18,144 nucleotides of DNA from Candidatus Zixiibacteriota bacterium (GTDB lineage: Bacteria; Zixibacteria; MSB-5A5; GN15; FEB-12), in contig JADFLZ010000011.1 of the NCBI GenBank assembly GCA_022564135.1, forward strand, positions 1 through 18,144, written 5' to 3'. Below are positions 8,564 through 14,253 of this stretch, piece by piece; position 1 is the first letter of the stretch, and every line of letters starts with the position of its first letter. Under the pieces are notes generated by a model. The model was not told where the DNA came from, made no database searches, and saw only the letters and a list, made by a program, of their open reading frames with translations. The position numbers and the translations under genes are program-made.

Positions 8564-8752
8564 ATGCTTATGGGAAGCCAACACCACGATGAAGATCTCA
8601 AGAAAACGAGTAGACAGAAAAAGTCAGCTCAAACCAGAAGTTCAGATAGAAGAGAAAAGATTGAGATGCTAAAAGAACGGGTTGAGTCGGGATTCTACAA
8701 TAGTGATGATGTTATTGAGAAAGTCGTCAAGAGGCTGACCGACGAAATATAA
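8564..8752 (+). CDS. flgM: Short FlgM-like anti-sigma-28 factor
   Basis: This 62-residue protein has a very hydrophilic N-terminus (1-28) and a C-terminal part (29-62) matching the sigma-binding region of FlgM: R-R-E-K-I-E-M-L-K-E-R-V-E-S-G-F-Y, then a predicted helix ending K-R-L-T-D-E-I. Known FlgM binds sigma-28 (FliA) until the hook is complete and is then exported. Most FlgM proteins are about 85-100 residues, so this is a minimal version that seems to keep only the conserved sigma-binding helices and a short N-terminus. The ribosome binding site is one of the strongest in the window, AGGAGGTG (8551-8558), 5 nt before the ATG. The neighbouring filament genes and the sigma-28 promoter at flagellin support the role. 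The assignment rests on a short motif. Confidence 0.7.
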   Translation: MLMGSQHHDEDLKKTSRQKKSAQTRSSDRREKIEMLKERVESGFYNSDDVIEKVVKRLTDEI

Positions 8753-8771
8753 GCTCTCTTAACTTAAACAA

Positions 8772-9677
8772 ATGGCAAGAAATATGGCAGTAGTCGCAGA
8801 ACCGGTAGAAATAGACAACAAAGTCAAACAGGTTATTTCAAATATTAATAACCTGCCGACTCCACCGATTGTCTTTCAGCAGATTCAAAAAGCCTTAAAC
8901 GAAGATGACGCCAGTGCGGCAAAGGTTGCTGCAATTCTTATGGAAGACCCGGCCATTTCTGCTAAAGTGCTCAAACTTACGAACTCAGCTTTCTACGGTT
9001 TACCTCGTGAAATCGAGACGGTCAAACAAGCCGTGGTGAACATTGGTATGGAAGCCGTGCGTAATCTTGTCCTGTCAGCCTCAGTACTCGACATGTTCCA
9101 TGGTGATGCGATCGACCGCCAGTACCAGGACATGTTTTGGAGGCACTCGCTGGCAGTGGCTTCGGCCAGCCGGCTGGTTGCCGCTAAGTCCGATACGAAA
9201 GAACCGGTTGATATTGATTCTTCTTTTTCAGCAGGCCTTCTTCATGATATAGGCAAAATCGTAATTGCCTGCTATCTGCCTGACGAATTTAAGCAGTTAC
9301 TTGAGCGACGACAAACCGATACTACAACTTCGGATTACGATCTCGAAGAAATGGTCTTCGGTTATAATCATGCCCAGATTGGCGGGTTTTTGGGTACCCA
9401 ATGGAAACTGCCCACAAGACTTCAGCATGCTATTGTTTATCACCACAATCCCAGTGAATGCCCGGCTGAATTACTGGCTCCATACGTAGTTCACGTAGGT
9501 AATTTCATCGCTAAGAAATCTTTCTTTGATGATGATGAAGGACTCTTTAACGACAAGCTCGAAGACGGATCCTTAGAAAAGCTCGGAATAACCGAAGACA
9601 TGATACCTGATTTGTGTGAACGGCTTAAAGAAGAATACCTGAAAGCCGAAACATTCGTTCAAATAGCCGGCGTCTAA
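8772..9677 (+). CDS. HDOD domain signalling protein
   Basis: This is a 301-residue soluble protein. The HDOD signature starts with L-P-T-P-P (28-32) and continues through the E-D-P-A-I-S-A-K-V-L-K-L-T-N-S-A-F-Y-G segment (58-76) and A-V-V-N-I-G-M-E-A-V-R-N-L-V. HDOD proteins are regulators, often linked to motility, chemotaxis and c-di-GMP signalling, and are usually thought to be non-enzymatic. Here several HD-superfamily residues remain: H125 (F-W-R-H-S), the H-D-I-G motif (158-161), H200 and H224/H225. The gene follows the FlgM-like gene by 19 nt, with no clear Shine-Dalgarno sequence for ATG 8772 or for the alternative ATG 8784. The most likely role is control of motility, but the ligand and partner cannot be seen. 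Confidence 0.88.
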   Translation: MARNMAVVAEPVEIDNKVKQVISNINNLPTPPIVFQQIQKALNEDDASAAKVAAILMEDPAISAKVLKLTNSAFYGLPREIETVKQAVVNIGMEAVRNLVLSASVLDMFHGDAIDRQYQDMFWRHSLAVASASRLVAAKSDTKEPVDIDSSFSAGLLHDIGKIVIACYLPDEFKQLLERRQTDTTTSDYDLEEMVFGYNHAQIGGFLGTQWKLPTRLQHAIVYHHNPSECPAELLAPYVVHVGNFIAKKSFFDDDEGLFNDKLEDGSLEKLGITEDMIPDLCERLKEEYLKAETFVQIAGV

Positions 9678-9798
9678 AGCTTTTGGCGCTTAAGTGCCCA
9701 GAGCTGTCTTATCGGATAAGGCGAATGTCAGTAATCCTTTCAAGAAACAAAAATCTTGCTAACGTTGGTCATAACTTTGTCTTAGACTAAACTTAGCC

Positions 9799-9827
9799 TT
9801 GACATTATCGATATTAAATCATATGAA
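9799..9827 (+). promoter_or_regulatory. Sigma-70-type promoter upstream of tRNA-Val
   Basis: TTGACA (9799-9804), 17 nt, then TATGAA (9822-9827). The -35 box is perfect and the spacing optimal. The transcript would start about 45 nt before the tRNA. It is the only clear housekeeping promoter between the flagellar block and thrS, so it may also drive the downstream translation genes. Confidence 0.72.
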
Positions 9828-9835
9828 TTAGCCTT

Positions 9836-9852
9836 GGCGGCCAGAGGCCGTT
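9836..9852 (+). other. GC-rich hairpin in the tRNA-Val precursor leader
   Basis: CGGCC (9838-9842) pairs with GGCCG (9846-9850) around AGA, extendable by two G-U pairs. It lies between the promoter and the mature tRNA 5' end. Only a broken T-run follows, so it is unlikely to be an efficient terminator. It may be a processing or leader structure. Confidence 0.35.
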
Positions 9853-9879
9853 TGTTGGTTTCGACCATAAACAGCATAT

Positions 9880-9956
9880 GGGCGATTAGCTCAGTTGGTT
9901 AGAGTACTTGCTTGACATGCAAGGGGTCAGTGGTTCAAATCCACTATCGCCCACCA
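9880..9956 (+). tRNA. tRNA-Val (anticodon GAC), CCA encoded
   Basis: A complete cloverleaf can be drawn. The acceptor stem is GGGCGAT (9880-9886) with ATCGCCC (9946-9952). The D arm is GCTC/GAGT. The anticodon stem is CTTGC/GCAAG around loop TTGACAT, with GAC at 9914-9916. The T arm is AGTGG/CCACT around TTCAAAT. Discriminator A (9953) is followed by an encoded CCA (9954-9956). Anticodon GAC reads the valine codons GUC and GUU. The gene lies 84 nt before thrS with no terminator visible between them. Confidence 0.97.
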
Positions 9957-10040
9957 TTATGCTGGTGTGTTGTTACGGGAACCTTAAGATGAAAAGAATT
10001 TCGAGTTATTTGTTTTCCGATTTTAGGAACTAAAAAAGAA

Positions 10041-11975
10041 ATGTCAAATGTGCAGATAAAATTTCCGGACGGCTCAGTAAGAGATTTCGAATCCGGCGTT
10101 ACCGGTTTTGATGTGGCCAAGTCCATTTCGCCCCGACTGGCCAAAGAAGCCGTGGCCATAAAAGTTGACGGTATAGTTACCGACTTAAACCGGCCGGTAG
10201 CAGACAGCGCACCGATACAAATACTTACTTTTAACGATCCCGAAGGCCGCGAAGTTTTCTGGCATTCCAGTTCGCACATAATGGCACAGGCAGTGCAGGA
10301 ACTCTTTCCAGAGGTTAAACTGGCCATAGGCCCGCCGATTGATAGCGGCTGGTACTACGATTTCGAAGTCGACAAGCCCTTTACTCCCGAGGACCTGGAG
10401 CGTATTGAAAAGCGGATGAAAGAAATTGTTTCGGAAAAAGCCGCTTTCAGTTGCCAGGTAAAAAACCGGTTAGAGTCAATCGAATACTTTAAGTCAAAAG
10501 ACGCGCCTTATAAAGTAGAGCTATTAGAAGGAATTGAAGGCGAAACTGTTACATTTTACTATCAGTCAAATTTTGAAGACCTCTGCCGCGGTCCCCACAT
10601 TCCCAACACCGGCATCGTCAAGGCTTTCAAGCTGACTTCGACTTCCGGAGCTTACTGGCGCGGAGATGAAAAAAGACAAATGCTCCAGAGGATTTACGGA
10701 GTGTCTTTTCCCAAGAAATCGCTTTTGGATGAACACCTGGAACGTTTAGAAGAAGCCAAAAAGCGCGACCACCGGCTGCTTGGCAAACAACTGGAACTGT
10801 TTCTTTTTTCAGAGGAGGTAGGCGCCGGTTTAGTACTTTGGATGCCCAAGGGCGCCCGTATCCGAAATGAAATCGAAAACTTCTGGCGGCAGGAACACTT
10901 AAAATATGGCTATGAGCTGCTCTATTCTCCTCATATAGCCCATCGTTCTCTATGGGAGCGAAGCGGCCATACTGATTTCTACAGTGAGAGTATGTTTGGT
11001 CCGATGGATGTCGACCAGCACCAGTATCAGCTCAAGCCGATGAACTGTCCTTTCCATATTATTATGTATAAGTCCCGTCTCTGGTCATATCGGGATTTGC
11101 CGCTGCGCTGGGCTGAGCTGGGTACTGTTTATCGCTACGAGCGCCCCGGAGTTCTGCACGGTTTGATGAGAGTACGCGGCTTTACCCAGGATGATGCCCA
11201 CCACTTTGTGGCGCAGGACAAAATGGAAGAAGAATTAGACTGGACACTTAATTTTTGCATTCACATTCTGGCTGCCTTTGGCTTCAAGAACTACGATATA
11301 ATGTTATCGACCAGACCGGAAAAAGCGATAGGTGACCCGGCCGACTGGCTGCGAGCCGAAGCTGGGCTCAAGATGGCTCTCGACAAGGCCGGCTTAAAAT
11401 ATGAAATAGACGAAGGCGGCGGTGCTTTCTATGGCCCCAAAATTGACATTTTGATTAAGGATTCTTTAAACCGCTCCTGGCAATGCTCTACCATACAGTT
11501 CGATTTCTCGCTGCCGGAGCGATTTGATATGAATTATATCGATTCCGACGGCAAGCAGAAGCGTCCGTATATGATTCACCGGGCTCTCTTGGGCTCAATC
11601 GAGCGATTTTTCGGGGTGCTGCTGGAGCATTATGGTGGCAATTTCCCGCTCTGGCTGGCGCCGGTTCAGGTCAAGATTCTGCCGATAACAGATAATTTCA
11701 TAGAGTATGCTGAAGAAATTTCGAAAAAGCTCAAATCCGCCGATATTAGAGCAGAAGTAGACGACCGCTCTGAAAAGATTGGGGCAAAAATTCGCAATGC
11801 GGAGTTGATGAAAGTGCCATATATGTTTATAGTGGGGGGCAAGGAAGTAGAGTCCAAAACGGTGTCGGTCAGAAAACATGGCCATGGCGACCAGGGCCCT
11901 ATGACAATTGATAAAGCAATTGAAAAGCTTGCCACAGAAATAGCTGGAAAAGGCTTACAGGAAAATGTTGACTAG
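10041..11975 (+). CDS. thrS: Threonine--tRNA ligase
   Basis: Class II aminoacyl-tRNA synthetase that charges tRNA-Thr in the cytoplasm; 644 residues, the normal length. The N-terminal TGS domain spans about 1-64. The editing domain follows, with H-S-S-S-H (75-79) and a C-R-G-P-H-I-P motif that removes mischarged serine. The catalytic core shows the zinc-ligand motif M-N-C-P-F-H, the motif-2 region R-V-R-G-F-T-Q-D-D-A-H-H-F and motif 3, H-R-A-L-L-G-S-I-E-R-F. The C-terminal anticodon-binding domain runs from about W545 to the end. The start is chosen because it gives a complete TGS domain; AGGA at 10025-10028 is a weak, distant ribosome binding site. The TAG stop overlaps the Shine-Dalgarno sequence of infC. 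Confidence 0.98.
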   Translation: MSNVQIKFPDGSVRDFESGVTGFDVAKSISPRLAKEAVAIKVDGIVTDLNRPVADSAPIQILTFNDPEGREVFWHSSSHIMAQAVQELFPEVKLAIGPPIDSGWYYDFEVDKPFTPEDLERIEKRMKEIVSEKAAFSCQVKNRLESIEYFKSKDAPYKVELLEGIEGETVTFYYQSNFEDLCRGPHIPNTGIVKAFKLTSTSGAYWRGDEKRQMLQRIYGVSFPKKSLLDEHLERLEEAKKRDHRLLGKQLELFLFSEEVGAGLVLWMPKGARIRNEIENFWRQEHLKYGYELLYSPHIAHRSLWERSGHTDFYSESMFGPMDVDQHQYQLKPMNCPFHIIMYKSRLWSYRDLPLRWAELGTVYRYERPGVLHGLMRVRGFTQDDAHHFVAQDKMEEELDWTLNFCIHILAAFGFKNYDIMLSTRPEKAIGDPADWLRAEAGLKMALDKAGLKYEIDEGGGAFYGPKIDILIKDSLNRSWQCSTIQFDFSLPERFDMNYIDSDGKQKRPYMIHRALLGSIERFFGVLLEHYGGNFPLWLAPVQVKILPITDNFIEYAEEISKKLKSADIRAEVDDRSEKIGAKIRNAELMKVPYMFIVGGKEVESKTVSVRKHGHGDQGPMTIDKAIEKLATEIAGKGLQENVD

Positions 11976-11987
11976 GAGGAACTTATA
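11974..11987 (+). promoter_or_regulatory. Ribosome binding site and AUA start codon of infC
   Basis: AGGAGG (11974-11979) overlaps the thrS stop TAG (11973-11975) by two bases and is followed after 5 nt by ATA (11985-11987). No ATG, GTG or TTG exists in this frame between the thrS stop and 12243. ATA belongs to the rare start codons that IF-3 itself discriminates against, as E. coli infC does with AUU, allowing autoregulation. Confidence 0.88.
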
Positions 11988-12602
11988 ACAAGCAAAAAGA
12001 AGCTGCGCGTAAATGAAAATATTAGAATCTCTCCCATAAGGCTGATCGGGCTGGAAGGGGAGCAAGTAGGAATAATTCCAACCAATGAGGCCATTCAAAG
12101 AGCCAAGGATGTAGGACTTGATTTAGTCGAAGTTGCGCCAACCAGTCGCCCGCCTGTCTGCCGGATTCTCGACTACGGAAAATACAAGTACGAGCAATCC
12201 AAAAAAGAGCGTATTTCCAAAAAGAAACAGCACTCGTTTCAGATGAAAGAGATGCGCTATCGGCCAAAAATTGACGAACATGACTATCAGTTTAAGACAA
12301 AGCATGTCAAAGAATTTCTGAGCTCAGGCAGCAAAGTCAGGGCTTTTGTAATGTTTCGTGGCCGTGAAATGGCTTATACCGAAATGGGCAGGAAACTTTT
12401 GCAAAGGCTGGTTGAGGATATATCAGAAATTGCCGATGTTGAGTCAGCCCCCAAGATGGAAGGCCGCACAATGAGCATGGTTGTTTCCCCTAACTCTCAC
12501 ATAATGAACGAGTTAAAGAAAGCCTACGCCGATAAGTCAGACGACAAAAGGACCGAACAGGCTGATTCCGAAAAAGTTGAAAAAACATCAAGCGAAGAGT
12601 GA
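11985..12602 (+). CDS. infC: Translation initiation factor IF-3, AUA start
   Basis: IF-3 binds the 30S subunit, prevents premature 50S joining and proofreads start codon-initiator tRNA pairing. Reading from ATA at 11985 gives 205 residues with a normal N-terminal domain: K-L-R-V-N-E-N-I-R-I at residues 6-15, then the I-P-T-N-E-A segment and the conserved L-V-E-V-A-P-x-S-R-P-P-V-C-R-I-L-D-Y-G-K-Y block. The C-terminal domain follows, with the M-K-E-M-R-Y-R-P signature (from M87) and V-F-R-G-R-E-M-type residues. The first in-frame ATG (12243) would leave only 119 residues without the N-terminal domain. The acidic, charged tail after about residue 185 is probably disordered. It is embedded in the classic thrS-infC-rpmI-rplT operon and is likely autoregulated through its start codon. 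Confidence 0.96.
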   Translation: MTSKKKLRVNENIRISPIRLIGLEGEQVGIIPTNEAIQRAKDVGLDLVEVAPTSRPPVCRILDYGKYKYEQSKKERISKKKQHSFQMKEMRYRPKIDEHDYQFKTKHVKEFLSSGSKVRAFVMFRGREMAYTEMGRKLLQRLVEDISEIADVESAPKMEGRTMSMVVSPNSHIMNELKKAYADKSDDKRTEQADSEKVEKTSSEE

Positions 12603-12644
12603 AAAAATTTACTATATTAGGCAGCTAGGAAGGAAATTTTAGAT

Positions 12645-12836
12645 ATGCCAAAGATGAAAACACGCCGAGCGGCTGCCAAAAGATTTAAGAGAACGGCCTC
12701 CGGTAAGATAAAAAGAAATCGTGCCTACAAGGGACACATACTGACTAAGAAATCACCAAAGCGCAAACGCAAGCTGCGTAAGTCAACTCTGGTGTCCAAA
12801 GCCGATTACAAGAGAGTGAATAGATTAATTCAATAG
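12645..12836 (+). CDS. rpmI: 50S ribosomal protein L35
   Basis: A 63-residue, strongly basic protein with the L35 pattern P-K-M-K-T-x-R-x-A-A-K-R-F near the start, then a basic A-Y-K-x-H-I-L-x-K-K-S-x-K-R-K-R-x-L-R block. The length is normal for the family (about 64-66). It lies 42 nt after infC, with an AGGAAGG-type ribosome binding site about 11 nt upstream. In other bacteria L20 represses rpmI and rplT through mRNA structure in this region; I cannot confirm such a structure here by eye. Confidence 0.97.
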   Translation: MPKMKTRRAAAKRFKRTASGKIKRNRAYKGHILTKKSPKRKRKLRKSTLVSKADYKRVNRLIQ

Positions 12837-12867
12837 CTTATTGGAATTGATTCAGGAGTAAAATTTA

Positions 12868-13218
12868 ATGCCAAGATCCAGAAATACAGTTGCCGGCCAT
12901 AAGAGACATAAGAAAGTTCTCAAACGTGCCCGGGGCAACTACGGCGCCCGCAGCCGCCTGTTTAGAACAGCTGTGGAAACAGTTAACAAAGGCTTAAAAT
13001 ACGCCTATCGTGACAGAAGAAATAAAAAACGGGAATTCCGTGCTTTATGGATTATCCGTATTTCAGCCGCCGCAAAAATCTGCGGTACGAATTATTCCAA
13101 GCTCATGTTCGGACTAAAACAGGCCGGCGTTAACTTAAACAGAAAGATGCTGGCAGATATCGCCGCCCGCGATATGACGACATTCAAAAATCTGGCAGAG
13201 ATGGCTGCAGTCAAATAA
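12868..13218 (+). CDS. rplT: 50S ribosomal protein L20
   Basis: A 116-residue basic protein with the L20 signature: an extended basic N-terminus (R-x-K-K-V-L-K-x-A-x-G-x-x-G-A-R-S-R-L-F-R-T-A type) and a globular C-terminal part with the W-I-x-R-I-x-A-A segment, Y-S-K-L-M-F-G-L-K and N-R-K-M-L-A-D-I-A. It binds 23S rRNA early in 50S assembly and in several bacteria represses its own operon. AGGAG (about 12854) is its ribosome binding site. Confidence 0.98.
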   Translation: MPRSRNTVAGHKRHKKVLKRARGNYGARSRLFRTAVETVNKGLKYAYRDRRNKKREFRALWIIRISAAAKICGTNYSKLMFGLKQAGVNLNRKMLADIAARDMTTFKNLAEMAAVK

Positions 13219-13238
13219 ACTAAAATTCGAATATATAA

Positions 13239-14252
13239 ATGCCGCTTCTTGAACAGATTATTCAGTTAGAAAAAGAAGCTCTTGAGCGAATCGGAAACTC
13301 CGATTCGCTCGATTTGCTTAATGCCATTCAGGTTGAATATCTGGGGCGAAAAGGAAAAGTAACGGCTGTACTAAAACAGCTAAAAGATGTCCCCCCCGAA
13401 AAACGCCAGCAGATAGGCGCTGCTGCCAACAAGCTCAGAGTAAAGCTCGAAAGTTTACTCAAAGAAAAACAAGCTTCATTTACTGATTCAGGCACCAGGA
13501 CAATCTTCGACCCGACTCTGCCGGGCACAGCTCCCAGAGCGGGCACTCCTCATATAATAAATCAGGTCATGGGGGAGATATGCCAGATCTTTTACGGCAT
13601 GGGTTTTGAAATTGCCCACGGACCCCATGTTGAAACCGACTATTTTAATTTTGAAGCATTGAACTTTCCGCCCGACCATCCCGCCCGGGATATGCAGGAC
13701 ACATTTTTTGTCGAAGGCGGACGGTTGCTGCGTACTCATACCACCCCGGTACAGTCAAGAATACTGGCCGGCAGAAAACCGCCCATAAAAATAATCACTC
13801 CCGGACTCTGTTTCCGCTATGAAACAATAACCACCCGCTCCCATGTTGCCTTTCATCAGGTTGACGGTTTCATGGTCGACGAAGGGGTGACCATGGCTGA
13901 TCTCAAAGGCGCTCTGGTAGCTTTTTGCAGAGAGTATTTTGGAGAGGGTCTGAAATACAAGTTCCGGCCTTCGTACTTTCCCTTTACCGAGCCATCGGCA
14001 GAGCTTGATATCTCCTGTTTCCTCTGTAGCGGAAGTGGCTGTCAGCTTTGTAAGTATTCGGGCTGGCTGGAAATACTCGGTTGCGGTATGATTGACCCGA
14101 ATGTATTAGAGCATGCCGGCATAGACAGCGAAAAATATACCGGCTATGCTTTTGGCACCGGCGTTGAGCGGCCGGCCATGCTAAAACATAAAATAACCGA
14201 CATCCGCATGTTCTTTAATAACGACGTCAGATTTTTAAGGCAGTTTACCTAA
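13239..14252 (+). CDS. pheS: Phenylalanine--tRNA ligase alpha subunit
   Basis: Catalytic subunit of the alpha2-beta2 class II synthetase; 337 residues. The N-terminal coiled-coil domain that binds tRNA covers about 1-85. The catalytic core includes H-T-T-P-V-Q-S-R (167-174), motif 2 around C-F-R-Y-E (191-195), F-H-Q-V-D-G (205-210), R-P-S-Y-F-P-F-T-E-P-S (243-253) and the G-W-L-E-I-L-G-C-G-M segment (275-284). A CX2CX4CX2C cluster (C260, C263, C268, C271) may bind zinc, as in many non-enteric PheS proteins. The motif-3 region reads G-V-E-R-P-A-M-L (308-315), with proline where leucine or isoleucine is common. It starts 20 nt after rplT, without a clear ribosome binding site. Confidence 0.98.
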   Translation: MPLLEQIIQLEKEALERIGNSDSLDLLNAIQVEYLGRKGKVTAVLKQLKDVPPEKRQQIGAAANKLRVKLESLLKEKQASFTDSGTRTIFDPTLPGTAPRAGTPHIINQVMGEICQIFYGMGFEIAHGPHVETDYFNFEALNFPPDHPARDMQDTFFVEGGRLLRTHTTPVQSRILAGRKPPIKIITPGLCFRYETITTRSHVAFHQVDGFMVDEGVTMADLKGALVAFCREYFGEGLKYKFRPSYFPFTEPSAELDISCFLCSGSGCQLCKYSGWLEILGCGMIDPNVLEHAGIDSEKYTGYAFGTGVERPAMLKHKITDIRMFFNNDVRFLRQFT

Positions 14253-14253
14253 A

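Noticed and set aside
9836..9862. Intrinsic terminator for the flagellar block just before tRNA-Val
   Set aside because: The hairpin is short and followed by a T-run broken by G residues, and it lies downstream of the tRNA promoter.
9989..10033. 14-codon open frame upstream of thrS as an attenuator leader peptide
   Set aside because: It contains no threonine codons, has no ribosome binding site and is not followed by terminator/antiterminator hairpins.
9957..10040. T-box or threonine operator upstream of thrS
   Set aside because: The gap is too short for a T-box. No T-box core motif or terminator is present, and no tRNA-Thr-like anticodon stem could be drawn.
12514..12535. Sigma-28-like boxes TAAAGAAA and GCCGATAA inside infC
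   Set aside because: The spacing is 6 nt rather than 11 and the site lies in coding sequence before ribosomal protein genes, so it is a chance match.
12243..12602. infC as a 119-residue gene starting at ATG 12243
   Set aside because: It would lack the whole N-terminal IF-3 domain, which is encoded intact and in frame upstream. A perfect ribosome binding site lies before ATA 11985, not before 12243.
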